Below are positions 29,719 through 38,591 of a stretch of 64,000 nt of DNA, one piece after another. The DNA is taken from positions 310,001 to 374,000 of the forward strand of contig NZ_JAHTBL010000001.1 of assembly GCF_020177595.1 (NCBI RefSeq), in the 5' to 3' direction. The first letter of the stretch is position 1. The number at the start of each line of letters is the position of its first letter. The notes under the pieces were generated by a model that ran no database searches, was not told the origin of the DNA, and was given only the letters and a program-made list of their open reading frames with translations. This DNA is from Cognatishimia sp. MH4019 (lineage in GTDB: Bacteria > Pseudomonadota > Alphaproteobacteria > Rhodobacterales > Rhodobacteraceae). A program made the position numbers and the translations under genes.

Positions 29719-30854
29719 TTCGTTAACATCTGACGGGCGACGATCAGGCGCATGATCTCGTTCGTTCCTTCCAGGATTTGGTGAACACGCAGGTCTCGGA
29801 CCAGTTTTTCGATCCCGTAATCCGCCAGATATCCATAGCCGCCATGCAGTTGCAGGCACTGATCTACAACTTCGCTTCCCGTCTCGGTCACCAGCTTTTT
29901 CGCCATCGCACAAAACTGCGTCGTATCCGGTGCGCCAGTATCGTATTTCCATGCTGCCTGTCGCAGGAAAGTGCGGGCGGCCTGGAGGTTGATCTCCATA
30001 TCGGCGAGGCGGAATTGCAGGGCTTGAAATTGGTCAATGGGTTTGCCGAATGCCTTGCGCTCGGCCATGTAATCCAGCGTCGCCGAGAGCGCTTGTTGAG
30101 CCGCCCCAAGCGAGCAGGCGGCAATATTCAGGCGGCCCCCATCAAGCCCAGCCATCGCATACTTAAATCCATCACCTTCGGAACCAAGTAACTGATCTGC
30201 ATGGATTTTACATGCATCCATCTGCACCTGTCGCGTTGGTTGTGATCGCCACCCCATCTTGTCTTCGAGGCCGCCGAAAGACAGCCCTTCGGCACCGTCT
30301 TCGATGATCAGGGCAGACACACCTTTCGGGCCGTCTTCGCCTGTGCGCGCCATCACGATATAGGCGTCCGAATAGCCGCCGCCCGAGATAAACGCTTTTG
30401 TGCCAGTCACCTCGAACCCGTCATTTGTGCGGGTCGCTTGGGTCTTCAACGCCGCCGCGTCAGAGCCTGATCCGGGCTCTGTCAGGCAGTAGGAAAAGAC
30501 AGTTTCCATGCTGATTGCTTTTGGTAGGTAGTTTGCCTTCAGGGCGTCACTGCCAAAGCGGTCGATCATTGCGGCGCACATATTGTGGATCGACAGAAAC
30601 GCAGCGACGGACGGGCAGGCCATCGACAGGGCTTCAAAGACTAAGGTGGCGTCAAGACGTGTTAATCCCGCGCCGCCGCTCTCTTCCGAGACATATAGCC
30701 CACCGAACCCAAATTCGGCCAGTTGTGGCCAAAGTTCTTTGGGTATTGTGCCGTCCTGCTCCCACTGGCGCGCATGGGGTGCGATATGTTCTTGGCCAAA
30801 AGCGCGCGCCATATCGAAGATTGCGGTTTGCTCTTCGCTCAGTGCGAAATCCAT
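29715..30854 (-). CDS. Isobutyryl-CoA dehydrogenase (acyl-CoA dehydrogenase family)
   Basis: This FAD enzyme should oxidise isobutyryl-CoA to methacrylyl-CoA. The 379-residue protein has the acyl-CoA dehydrogenase signatures CLTEPGSGSDAAALKT and the C-terminal QLHGGYGYLADYGIEKLVRD, with the end LEGTNEIMRLIVARQML. The specificity is inferred from the two coupled downstream valine-pathway genes. A strong GGGAGGAG ribosome site sets the start. An inverted TTGC/GCAA site like that before mmsA lies upstream at 30925-30937. Confidence 0.9.
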   Translation of the reverse strand: MDFALSEEQTAIFDMARAFGQEHIAPHARQWEQDGTIPKELWPQLAEFGFGGLYVSEESGGAGLTRLDATLVFEALSMACPSVAAFLSIHNMCAAMIDRFGSDALKANYLPKAISMETVFSYCLTEPGSGSDAAALKTQATRTNDGFEVTGTKAFISGGGYSDAYIVMARTGEDGPKGVSALIIEDGAEGLSFGGLEDKMGWRSQPTRQVQMDACKIHADQLLGSEGDGFKYAMAGLDGGRLNIAACSLGAAQQALSATLDYMAERKAFGKPIDQFQALQFRLADMEINLQAARTFLRQAAWKYDTGAPDTTQFCAMAKKLVTETGSEVVDQCLQLHGGYGYLADYGIEKLVRDLRVHQILEGTNEIMRLIVARQMLTK

Positions 30855-30924
30855 GTGGGCTCCTCCCAAAGCGCTTGATCAAAAGGTTTCGTAATTGATC
30901 GCTCGTTTAATTTCTTCTTTTCGG

Positions 30925-30937
30925 TTGCCTTTTGCAA
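30925..30937. promoter_or_regulatory. Possible LysR site before the isobutyryl-CoA dehydrogenase operon
   Basis: TTGC-CTTTT-GCAA is an inverted repeat that resembles the TTGCA-TTAT-TGCAA dyad between mmsA and its divergent LysR gene, 2.6 kb away. It lies about 70 bases before the dehydrogenase start. Confidence 0.35.
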
Positions 30938-30961
30938 TGGGCGCGGTAAGCCGTGGAGCCC

Positions 30962-31930
30962 ATGGAAACGCTGAAGATTGCCGTTGGTGTGATCACCAAA
31001 GACCGCGCTGAGATGCTGCGCACGCTGCTGGCATCTTACAAAGCGATGGCGCGTCCGGCGCAGTCTTCGGTCACGTTCATTATCGTTGAGAACGACAGCA
31101 CGCCCAATGTGCAGACCGTTGTTGATGCGTTCGCTGCGGGTGTTGCAGAGCCCGTTCTCTACGCGACAGAGCCCGAGCCTGGCATCCCGTTTGCGCGCAA
31201 CCGCGTGCTTGATATGGCGCTGGAGCAGGGCGCTGACATCCTGACCTTCGTGGATGATGACGAACGGGTTGCCGCCGATTGGCTGGTCCTGCTGACAGCT
31301 GGTCTTATGGGGCGCGAACTCGATCTTGTCGGCGGTCCGTTGAAGATCGAAGCGGCCGAGCCGACGGTCAATCGCGGACAAGAGGCGGTGCTGGCCTACC
31401 TGCAAGAACGCGCTGAAAAGAACCGCCGTAATCGGACCGCGATCACGGCGCAGGGTGCGGATCATGCGCTGGATGCCTACACCAACAATTGGGCGTTGCG
31501 CCTTGATTTTGCACGACAAACAGGCTTGCGCTTTGATACTGGACTTCGATTCACTGGCGGTTCTGATACCGCGTTCAGCAAAGCGGTGCGCGGCGCTGGG
31601 GGGCGCAATGGTTATGTGCCCGATGCGATTGTGCATGACCGTATTCCGCTGCACCGACTGACACTGCGCTACTTCTACCGGCGCACGCGAGATCAGGCGC
31701 GCAATGGTGTACAGATTCATCAAAAATCAGTCCTCAAAGTGATGTCACTTGTACTGCCGCGCTTGTTGGAGGCGCTTGTTCTCGCGCTCTCTAGCCCCAT
31801 CACGGGGCGGCGATCCCTCGTCAAAGCTGTCTACAAGGTCGGCCTGACCGACGGGCGTATCCGCGGAGTGTTGGGCCTGAAAAGCAAGCTCTACGCCCCC
31901 GCGGATCAAACCGATCACTCTACTCCATAA
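30962..31930 (+). CDS. Family 2 glycosyltransferase
   Basis: This 322-residue protein has a GT-A fold typical of GT2. The N-terminal nucleotide-binding strand is IAVGVITKDRAEMLRTLL, and the metal-binding acidic motif is in LTFVDDDERV (about 94-103). A TGGSDTAFSKAV segment resembles the acceptor-binding region, and a C-terminal hydrophobic stretch (about 265-285) may touch the membrane. Donor and acceptor are unknown. It stands between the two valine-catabolism units, facing away from the dehydrogenase operon and overlapping the 3' end of mmsA by 11 bases. It probably has nothing to do with them. Confidence 0.82.
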   Translation: METLKIAVGVITKDRAEMLRTLLASYKAMARPAQSSVTFIIVENDSTPNVQTVVDAFAAGVAEPVLYATEPEPGIPFARNRVLDMALEQGADILTFVDDDERVAADWLVLLTAGLMGRELDLVGGPLKIEAAEPTVNRGQEAVLAYLQERAEKNRRNRTAITAQGADHALDAYTNNWALRLDFARQTGLRFDTGLRFTGGSDTAFSKAVRGAGGRNGYVPDAIVHDRIPLHRLTLRYFYRRTRDQARNGVQIHQKSVLKVMSLVLPRLLEALVLALSSPITGRRSLVKAVYKVGLTDGRIRGVLGLKSKLYAPADQTDHSTP

Positions 31931-33419
31931 CAGGAATAGAGAATTCACCACCTTCTTTGATGCCTGAAGGCCACCGTGCGGTGACAGTCTTCGTGCGGGT
32001 GTAGAATTTGAATGCATCAGGCCCGTGCTGGTTCAGGTCGCCAAAGACCGATTTCTTCCAACCGCCGAACGTGTGGTAGGCCAGCGGTACTGGGATCGGG
32101 ACGTTGATGCCCACCATCCCCACATTGATCCGGTTGGCAAAATCACGCGCCGCATCGCCGTCGCGCGTGAAGATCGCGGTGCCGTTGCCGTATTCATGAT
32201 CCATCGCGAGGCCCACAGCCTCTTCATAGCTTTGGGCGCGCACCGTGGACAGGACCGGGCCGAAAATCTCCTTCGTGTAGATGTCCATATCCGGTGTCAC
32301 GTTATCGAACAGATGCGGGCCGACAAAAAAGCCGTCCTCATAGCCTTGCAGATTGAAATCGCGCCCATCAACGACCAGCGTTGCCCCTTGATCTACGCCG
32401 CTTTGTACGAGGCCAAGGATGTTTTGCTTGGCGGCTGCGGTCACGACCGGGCCGTAATCCACGTCATTTCCAGAGGTGTAGGGGCCGACTTTCAGGGCCT
32501 CGACCCGGGGCACCAGCTTTTCGATTAGCCGGTCCGCCGTCTCGTCGCCTACTGGCACCGCGACCGAGATCGCCATGCAGCGCTCGCCCGCCGCGCCATA
32601 ACCCGCACCGATCAGCGCGTCCGCGGCCTGATCCATGTCTGCATCGGGCATGATGATCATGTGGTTCTTTGCACCGCCAAAGCACTGCACGCGCTTGCCG
32701 TTGCTGCAGCCTCGACCATAGATGTATTCGGCAATCGGGGTCGAGCCGACAAAGCCGATCGACTGGATCACCTCGTGATCAAGGATCGCATCGACGGCTT
32801 CTTTATCGCCATTGATGACCTGCAAGACACCCTTGGGCAGCCCGGCTTCTTCCATCAGTTCGGCCAACATCAGCGGCACGGAGGGATCCCGCTCGGACGG
32901 TTTCAAGATGAATGCGTTGCCGCAGGCCAAGGCCGGGGCGAACATCCACATCGGGATCATGGCAGGGAAGTTGAACGGGGTAATTCCTGCTGTAACCCCA
33001 AGGGCTTGGCGCATGGAATACATGTCGATGCCGGGGCCTGCGCTGTCGGTGAAATCACCCTTCAGCATCTGTGGCGCACCGATGCAGTATTCGACCACTT
33101 CAAGCCCGCGCTGCACATCGCCCGCTGCGTCAGGCAGCGTCTTGCCATGCTCGCGGCTCAACGCTTCGGCGAGTTTGTCCATATCGCGGTTCAGCAGGTC
33201 GACGAACTTCATCAACACGCGTGCGCGACGTTGGGGGTTGGTGGCGGCCCAGGCAGGTTGCGCAGCCTCAGCATAGGCCACCGCCTGTGCCAGCTCATCA
33301 GCCGAGGCCAGCGGCACTTTGGCCTGAACCTCACCCGTAGCGGGGTTGTAGACATCGGCAAAACGCCCGGATGTGCCTTTGACATGGGCGCCATTCAGGT
33401 AGTGGGTCAGATCCTGCAT
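31920..33419 (-). CDS. mmsA: Methylmalonate-semialdehyde dehydrogenase (CoA-acylating)
   Basis: MmsA converts methylmalonate semialdehyde to propionyl-CoA with NAD and CoA, closing valine degradation. The 499-residue protein is of standard length. It has ITPFNFPAMIPMWMFAPAL, the NAD-binding SIGFVGSTPIA, and the catalytic Cys281 in GAAGERCMAISVAV. The start follows GGAGGAG. The frame stays open for another 320 codons upstream across the divergent regulator gene, but that extension lacks any aldehyde-dehydrogenase sequence and is not coding. The divergent LysR gene is the likely regulator. Confidence 0.96.
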   Translation of the reverse strand: MQDLTHYLNGAHVKGTSGRFADVYNPATGEVQAKVPLASADELAQAVAYAEAAQPAWAATNPQRRARVLMKFVDLLNRDMDKLAEALSREHGKTLPDAAGDVQRGLEVVEYCIGAPQMLKGDFTDSAGPGIDMYSMRQALGVTAGITPFNFPAMIPMWMFAPALACGNAFILKPSERDPSVPLMLAELMEEAGLPKGVLQVINGDKEAVDAILDHEVIQSIGFVGSTPIAEYIYGRGCSNGKRVQCFGGAKNHMIIMPDADMDQAADALIGAGYGAAGERCMAISVAVPVGDETADRLIEKLVPRVEALKVGPYTSGNDVDYGPVVTAAAKQNILGLVQSGVDQGATLVVDGRDFNLQGYEDGFFVGPHLFDNVTPDMDIYTKEIFGPVLSTVRAQSYEEAVGLAMDHEYGNGTAIFTRDGDAARDFANRINVGMVGINVPIPVPLAYHTFGGWKKSVFGDLNQHGPDAFKFYTRTKTVTARWPSGIKEGGEFSIPVME

Positions 33420-33485
33420 TCTCTTGCTCCTCCAGCTTTGCCGGTAGGATAGAATTGCAAAAACACAGATAAAAGAGGAAAGATA

Positions 33486-33511
33486 GCAAAAGAGTTTTGC
33501 ATTATTGCAAA
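33486..33511. promoter_or_regulatory. Nested inverted repeats in the mmsA-LysR intergenic region
   Basis: GCAAAA-GAG-TTTTGC (33486-33500) overlaps TTTGCA-TTAT-TGCAAA (33496-33511), and a further TTGCAA half site lies at 33455. Nested dyads with a T-N11-A shape between divergent genes are typical of LysR binding sites. Confidence 0.65.
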
Positions 33512-33521
33512 GGATGGCCTG

Positions 33522-34418
33522 ATGAGCCTCAATTGGAATGATATGCGCGTCTTTCTCGCTGTGGCGCGCACAGAAAGCCTGTCCGGTGCAGGGCGCGTGT
33601 TGCAGGTTGATCCCGCAACTGTGGGCCGCCGGATCGGTCGGCTTGAACAGACCCTCGGCACGCCGCTTTTTGCCAAATCCCCGCAAGGTTATGCACTGAC
33701 CGACGCAGGTCAGCGCCTTCAAACCCATGCGGAGCGCGCCGAACAGGCGATGCAAGGCGCGCAGGACGCGCTGACCGGCACAACCGCGACACTTGCAGGG
33801 CAAATCCGCATCGGCGCGCCGGATGGCGTGGCGAATTTCCTGCTGCCGCAGGTCTGCGCCGCAATCGGAGCGGAAAATCCCGACCTCGACATCCAGATCG
33901 TCGCCTTGCCGCGTGTCTTTAACCTGTCGCGGCGCGAAGCCGATATGGCTGTCACGGTCAGCCCGCCAACGGCCGGCCGCCTGACCGTGCAAAAGATCAC
34001 CGATTACCGCCTGCATCTCGCCGCAGCGGACAGCTATCTTGCGCAAAGCTCCACTCTTACAAGCCGCGCCGATCTGGGCGCCCATCGCATCATCGGCTAC
34101 ATCCCTGACATGATTTTTGACAAGGAGTTGGACTATCTGTCCGAGCTGGGTGCTCCGCGTGTGACTTTGGCCTCCAACTCCGTGTCGGTGCAGCTTAACG
34201 CGATCCGGCAAGGGGCAGGGGTCGGCATCGTGCACGACTTTTCCTTGCCTGCCGCGCCGGGGGTGACCCGCATCCTGACCGATCAGATCAGCCTCACGCG
34301 CAGCTTTTATCTGGTGCGCCACGCGGATGACCGGCGGCTGGATCGGCTCAATCGCTTTGCCACCGCATTGATCGCGGGCTTGCGCCAAGAGGTCGCGCGT
34401 TTGGAGTCCTTGGCTTGA
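33522..34418 (+). CDS. LysR-family transcriptional regulator, probably of mmsA
   Basis: This 298-residue protein has an N-terminal winged helix-turn-helix (MRVFLAVARTESLSGAGRVL, VGRRIGRLEQTLGTPLF) and a C-terminal LysR substrate domain. It is transcribed divergently from mmsA across about 100 bases with nested inverted repeats, so it probably controls mmsA and its own gene. A similar half-site before the isobutyryl-CoA dehydrogenase operon suggests that the regulon covers both valine units. The effector, perhaps a pathway intermediate, cannot be read from sequence. Confidence 0.88.
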   Translation: MSLNWNDMRVFLAVARTESLSGAGRVLQVDPATVGRRIGRLEQTLGTPLFAKSPQGYALTDAGQRLQTHAERAEQAMQGAQDALTGTTATLAGQIRIGAPDGVANFLLPQVCAAIGAENPDLDIQIVALPRVFNLSRREADMAVTVSPPTAGRLTVQKITDYRLHLAAADSYLAQSSTLTSRADLGAHRIIGYIPDMIFDKELDYLSELGAPRVTLASNSVSVQLNAIRQGAGVGIVHDFSLPAAPGVTRILTDQISLTRSFYLVRHADDRRLDRLNRFATALIAGLRQEVARLESLA

Positions 34419-34481
34419 CGGGACAGGGCCTTCCGGGTCTCAATGGTCTGTACACCAGGGTCGACAGCAAGGGAGGATGCC

Positions 34482-34916
34482 ATGACCGTTCAACGCATAT
34501 TGAAGTCCAAGGCGACAGATGATGTCATTACCATCACACCGGAGGTCTCGGTGGCAGATGCGGCAGGGGTTTTGTCGAACAAGCGGATCGGCTCTTTGGT
34601 GGTGACGGCAGACGGCAAAATCCCCTTGGGCATCCTGTCGGAGCGCGACATCGTGCGCGAGCTGGGCAAGCGCGGGCCGACTTGCATGAATGACAAGGTC
34701 GAAGACATGATGACCAAGAAGGTCCAGACCTGCGAGAAGTCCGAACGCGCAGATGACGTATTGGCTCGCATGACCGAAGGTCGCTTCCGCCACATGCCCG
34801 TGATGGAGAACGGCGAAATGGTGGGTCTGATTACGCTCGGCGATGTGGTCAAAGCCCGCCTGAGCGAGCTTTCCATGGAAAAAGAAGCTCTTACCGGGAT
34901 GATTATGGGCAACTGA
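34482..34916 (+). CDS. CBS-domain protein
   Basis: This 144-residue protein consists of a pair of CBS domains (about 10-65 and 75-135), forming one Bateman module that binds adenine nucleotides. Landmarks are IGSLVVTADGKIPLGILSER and RFRHMPVMENGEMVGLITLG. There is no attached enzyme domain, so it is probably a nucleotide-sensing partner of unknown target. GGGAGG ahead of the ATG fixes the start. coaD follows 72 bases later on the same strand. Confidence 0.88.
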   Translation: MTVQRILKSKATDDVITITPEVSVADAAGVLSNKRIGSLVVTADGKIPLGILSERDIVRELGKRGPTCMNDKVEDMMTKKVQTCEKSERADDVLARMTEGRFRHMPVMENGEMVGLITLGDVVKARLSELSMEKEALTGMIMGN

Positions 34917-34988
34917 GGCAACCCGCCGCTTGCAATCGGAGGTGCAATATTGTTGCGTGGCCTCCACTATTGACGACGGAGCAGCCTC

Positions 34989-35483
34989 ATGCGCATCGGC
35001 CTTTATCCCGGCACTTTCGACCCGATCACATTGGGCCATATGGACATCATCCGGCGCGCTAGTGCACTGGTCGACAGACTGGTCATCGGGGTTGCGATCA
35101 ATCGCGATAAGGGTCCGCTTTTTGATCTTGAAGAACGCGTTGAAATGATCGAAGCGGAATGTGCCGCCCTGTCAGAGCAAACCGGCACAGAAATTGTCGC
35201 CCATCCGTTTGAAAACCTGCTGATAGACTGCGCGCAAGACGTGGGCGCAAGCTTGATCGTGCGCGGCCTGCGGGCGGTTGCCGATTTCGAGTATGAATAT
35301 CAGATGGTCGGTATGAACCGGGTGCTCAATGACGAGATTGAGACAGTGTTCCTGATGGCAGAGGCGCGCCACCAGGCCATTGCCTCAAAACTCGTCAAAG
35401 AGATCGCGCGGCTTGGCGGGGACGTATCGCATTTCGTACCCGCCCCCGTGAATGCCGCTTTGATCGAAAAGTTTCGCGGTTAG
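34989..35483 (+). CDS. coaD: Phosphopantetheine adenylyltransferase
   Basis: CoaD makes dephospho-CoA from phosphopantetheine and ATP, the fourth step of CoA synthesis. The 164-residue protein has the nucleotidyltransferase motif YPGTFDPITLGHMDII and the later RGLRAVADFEYEYQM and ISSK-like SKLVKEIARLGGD segments. The length is normal. The last four bases overlap the stop of a convergent small gene. Confidence 0.96.
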   Translation: MRIGLYPGTFDPITLGHMDIIRRASALVDRLVIGVAINRDKGPLFDLEERVEMIEAECAALSEQTGTEIVAHPFENLLIDCAQDVGASLIVRGLRAVADFEYEYQMVGMNRVLNDEIETVFLMAEARHQAIASKLVKEIARLGGDVSHFVPAPVNAALIEKFRG

Positions 35484-35644
35484 CGACCGTAGACGGCCTG
35501 TGTGGCAATTTTCGGGATATCGCCTGAGTAGATATCCAAATCGAGGCGCGTATCCAGCGGCAGGCTTTCCAGTTCGGCTACGGTGCGGTGGTAGGCCACG
35601 CGCTTTTGCATTGCTGTGTTCAGTCGGTTGAAGAGGGTGCTCAT
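35480..35644 (-). CDS. DUF1127-like small protein
   Basis: Reading the minus strand gives a 54-residue protein starting MSTLFNRLNTAMQKR, containing YHRTVAELESLPLDTRLDLD, and ending IATQAVYGR. The arrangement of an arginine-rich helix, an EL-x-x-L turn and a short IAxxAVYG-type end matches DUF1127 proteins, some of which bind RNA in alphaproteobacteria. AAGGAG lies at the right distance before the ATG. It is convergent with coaD and overlaps it by four bases. A CceR-like palindrome lies 25 bases upstream. Confidence 0.75.
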   Translation of the reverse strand: MSTLFNRLNTAMQKRVAYHRTVAELESLPLDTRLDLDIYSGDIPKIATQAVYGR

Positions 35645-35668
35645 TTTTGGCTCCTTTCGAGTGTCTCA

Positions 35669-35687
35669 TGGTAGCGCTAACCGCTAC
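35669..35687. promoter_or_regulatory. CceR-like palindrome before the DUF1127-like gene
   Basis: TGGTAGCGCTAACC matches the CceR consensus TGTTANCGNTAACA at 12 of 14 positions, and it overlaps a perfect GTAGCG-CTAAC-CGCTAC dyad. It lies 25 bases upstream of the small gene's start. Confidence 0.4.
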
Positions 35688-35798
35688 ATGACAGGAGATA
35701 GGGAATGCTGCGCTGCAGAACAACTGACAGGAACGCGAAGCTGCTATGCGTTTTTTGCAAAGCGGTAAGTTTCCAAATTTTGTCTTGGTAAAAGAGCT

Positions 35799-36854
35799 TT
35801 AGCCGATCCGCCGACGCAGAAGCCAAACAAAGAAAACCCCACCAATCAGGCCGGTGACAATCCCTATGGGCATATCATCTGGTGCCATGATCGTCCGTGC
35901 GATGATATCCGCCCACAGCAGAAAGATCGCGCCAACAAGGGCCGAGGCGGGCAAGACCCGTGCGTAATCGCCCCCAACGATCATCCGAACGATATGGGGG
36001 ACCATCAGCCCGACGAACCCGATGACGCCTGAAAAAGCGACCATCACCCCGGTGATCAGCGCACCGATGACAAAGATCGACAATCGGAACCGTGCCACTG
36101 GCAAACCCAGCGTCGCAGCGGTTTCATCCCCGATGGTCATTGCGTTGAGATTGCGTGCGTTCAGCCACAGGTAAATGCCGCAAACAATCAGGATGCTCAG
36201 CGGGTAAAGCAATTGGCTCCACTGCGCGAGGCCAAGCCCACCGAGCATCCAGAAGACCACCGTATGGGTCGCGCGCGGATCGCCCAGAAAGATCAGCATA
36301 TTCGCCAGTGCCATCACGATAAACGACACTGCAACGCCCGCCAGCACCAGCCGGTCCGCACTGGTGGCAGAGGCAAACTGCGATACTGCCAGCACAAGCA
36401 GCGTGGCGGCGAGCGCGCCGAAAAACGCCAGTAGCGGTACGGTCAGCGACCCGATGAAAAGCCCCGTATGCAGCAGCGCCAGGATCGCACCAAAGGCACT
36501 CCCCGCCGAGATGCCCAACAAATGCGGGTCGGCGAGCGGGTTGCGCGTGACCGCTTGCAGGCTTGCGCCAACCATAGCCAGCCCCGCACCCACAAAACAC
36601 GCCAGCAAGGCGCGTGGAAAGCGGATGTCCCAGACGATAGCCTCCCGGCCCGCCGACCAGTCGACGGCCACCGCATCGGGCGACAGCTTGTTCGCCAGAA
36701 CGCCCCAGACCGTGCCCATGGGAACCGCGATGGCCCCGACGCTCACCGCGATTGAGATGGAAAGGACCAGCGCCAACACACCGATGCCCATCGCCACCGG
36801 AAAAAACCCGGCACGGGCGTGGGTGGGGGCGGTTTGTGTGACGGTCCTCTCCAT
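35799..36854 (-). CDS. btuC: FecCD-family ABC permease, probably for cobalamin or corrinoid
   Basis: This 351-residue inner-membrane permease has about ten helices and belongs to the FecCD/BtuC family that imports iron-siderophores, haem and vitamin B12. Recognisable parts are GAGLAMVGASLQAVTRNPLA and GFVGLMVPHIVRMIVGGDY, the latter in the loop that couples to the ATPase. It is the last gene of a four-gene operon behind a cobalamin riboswitch, so the substrate is most likely cobalamin or a corrinoid. Six bases separate it from the binding-protein gene. Confidence 0.85.
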   Translation of the reverse strand: MERTVTQTAPTHARAGFFPVAMGIGVLALVLSISIAVSVGAIAVPMGTVWGVLANKLSPDAVAVDWSAGREAIVWDIRFPRALLACFVGAGLAMVGASLQAVTRNPLADPHLLGISAGSAFGAILALLHTGLFIGSLTVPLLAFFGALAATLLVLAVSQFASATSADRLVLAGVAVSFIVMALANMLIFLGDPRATHTVVFWMLGGLGLAQWSQLLYPLSILIVCGIYLWLNARNLNAMTIGDETAATLGLPVARFRLSIFVIGALITGVMVAFSGVIGFVGLMVPHIVRMIVGGDYARVLPASALVGAIFLLWADIIARTIMAPDDMPIGIVTGLIGGVFFVWLLRRRIG

Positions 36855-36860
36855 TTTTGC

Positions 36861-37796
36861 TTACTCCGCCCGGAAGGCTTCAGCGAGCGTCTTGACCGCC
36901 TGAATATTGCGCGGCCCTGGTGTTGCCTCGACATATTCCAGCGTCACGAAGCGATCATTTTTGACCGCATCCAGATCGGCAAAGGCCGGGTTTGACATCA
37001 TGAAGGCGCGCTTTTCCTCAGCGGTAACGTTGCCGTAGTTCACGATTATGATGACTTCCGGGTTGCGCTCGACCACGGCTTCCCAGCCCACGGTCCCCCA
37101 ACTTTTCTCGAAGTCGTTCATGATATTGGTGCCACCTGCGGCTTCGATCAACGCGTTGGGCATGGCGTAGCGCCCGGCGGTAAAAGGCACGTCCTCGCCG
37201 CTGTCATAGACAAAAACACGCGGCGCGCGCTCCAGCGGGGTCAGCCCATTCGTGAACGTCTCAAGCTCAGCCTTATAGCCTGCCACCAGCTCTTCGGCCT
37301 TGGCCATTTCACCAAAGATTGCGCCCAGATTCAGCAGGTCATTATACATATCATCCATACTGGCGACGTCTTTGTCACCGATATGGATGCAGCTTTCGGT
37401 CAGCTCGTAAACTTGGATGCCGAACGGTTCTAGCGTCTCAGGCGTGACCTCGCCGCCAACCTTCATGCCGTAATTCCACCCCGCGAAGAAGAAATCCGCA
37501 TCCGCGCCGATCAGGACCTCTTTGCTGGGGTATTTCTCGGACAGTTCGGGCAACTCGGTCAGGCCCGCGCGCATCTCTTCATCAAGCTTGTTCCAACCGT
37601 TGATGCCTGTGAACCCGACCATGCGGTCGGTCAGGCCGAGCACTAGCATCATCTCGGTCAGATTCACATCGTTTGAAATCGCGGCTTGCGGCGGCGCATC
37701 AAACGTCACCTCGCGGTCGCAGCTTTGCACCGTGGTCTGTGCGATTGCGCTGGTCGCTGTCATCAGGGCGGCGAGCGTTGTCAGATATCGTTTCAT
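36861..37796 (-). CDS. btuF: Periplasmic substrate-binding protein of the B12-type ABC importer
   Basis: This 311-residue binding protein has a signal peptide (MKRYLTTLAALMTATSAIAQ) and a cluster A-II (BtuF/FhuD-like) fold of two lobes joined by a long helix. Typical segments are VLGLTDRMVGFTGIN and IIVNYGNVTAEEKRAFM. The start is taken at the second in-frame Met, since GACGGGA then lies at proper spacing. The riboswitch makes a corrinoid the likely ligand; a siderophore cannot be excluded on protein sequence alone. Confidence 0.85.
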   Translation of the reverse strand: MKRYLTTLAALMTATSAIAQTTVQSCDREVTFDAPPQAAISNDVNLTEMMLVLGLTDRMVGFTGINGWNKLDEEMRAGLTELPELSEKYPSKEVLIGADADFFFAGWNYGMKVGGEVTPETLEPFGIQVYELTESCIHIGDKDVASMDDMYNDLLNLGAIFGEMAKAEELVAGYKAELETFTNGLTPLERAPRVFVYDSGEDVPFTAGRYAMPNALIEAAGGTNIMNDFEKSWGTVGWEAVVERNPEVIIIVNYGNVTAEEKRAFMMSNPAFADLDAVKNDRFVTLEYVEATPGPRNIQAVKTLAEAFRAE

Positions 37797-37808
37797 GAGC
37801 ATGTCCCG

Positions 37809-38591
37809 TCAGTTGGGTAGATGGAAAGAAAAGTGAGTGTCTTCGCTGGGGCTGAGCCGTTCACGTCGCGCGTCCACGCGGAACGCCCCTGAGACCAGGG
37901 TTTCGGTCAGAATGTGATCGGGTGCGCCAAAGCCCAGCAGATGGCCGCGCTCCAACACCAGCACGGTGTCGCAAACCTCGGCGGCCATGTTCAGATCGTG
38001 CAGCGAGACGATAATCGTCAGATCCAGATCACGGATCAGCGCCAGCACTTCTAATTGGTTGCGGATGTCCAAGTGATTGGTCGGCTCGTCCAGCACCAGC
38101 ACCTGCGGTTCCTGTGCCAGCGCGCGGGCAACCATGACGCGCTGCCGCTCGCCCCCCGACAGCGTCACCAGATCGCGATGCGCCAGACCTTGCAGATCAA
38201 GCCGGGCGAGGGCGGCCTCGACGATATCGGCGTCGTGCGCGCCAGCGGTCGAAAAGCCGAGCCGATGCGGCGTGCGCCCCAGCGTGACGATCTCGCGGAC
38301 AGTCAATCCGAACGACGAGGGTTGCTCTTGCAGCACCGCAGCCACTTTGCGTGCGGCAGCACGCGGTGGCATCGCCCAGATATCCTCGCCTCCGATGCGG
38401 ACCGATCCGGTCAAGGGAGCCTGATATCGGTAGAGCATGCGCAGCAAGGTGGACTTGCCCGCACCATTCGGCCCGACAACGCCCATAATTTGACCAGCCT
38501 CAACGCTGAAGCTCGTGGGGTGCACCAACGGTGCCTCCCCTTTGCGCGGCGACCAGCTGATGCTTTCGGCGACCAGATCGGCGGCCCTCAT
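37809..38591 (-). CDS. btuD: ATPase of the B12-type ABC importer
   Basis: This 260-residue ABC ATPase has Walker A VGPNGAGKSTLLRMLYR, the signature TLSGGERQRVMVARALAQEP and Walker B VLVLDEPTNHLDIRN, followed by the switch His in VSLHDLN. It is of the FecE/BtuD/HmuV subgroup that drives FecCD permeases. The ATG overlaps the DUF1636 stop by four bases, so translation is coupled. The gene order is DUF1636, ATPase, binding protein, permease. Confidence 0.88.
   Translation of the reverse strand: MRAADLVAESISWSPRKGEAPLVHPTSFSVEAGQIMGVVGPNGAGKSTLLRMLYRYQAPLTGSVRIGGEDIWAMPPRAAARKVAAVLQEQPSSFGLTVREIVTLGRTPHRLGFSTAGAHDADIVEAALARLDLQGLAHRDLVTLSGGERQRVMVARALAQEPQVLVLDEPTNHLDIRNQLEVLALIRDLDLTIIVSLHDLNMAAEVCDTVLVLERGHLLGFGAPDHILTETLVSGAFRVDARRERLSPSEDTHFSFHLPN

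Noticed and set aside
29719-29952. N-terminal extension of the 3-hydroxyisobutyryl-CoA hydrolase
   Set aside because: It lies inside the acyl-CoA dehydrogenase gene in another frame; the ATGA overlap gives the real start.
33420-34388. Open frame extending mmsA by over 300 residues
   Set aside because: It runs antisense to the LysR gene, has no aldehyde-dehydrogenase sequence, and a strong ribosome site marks the normal mmsA start.
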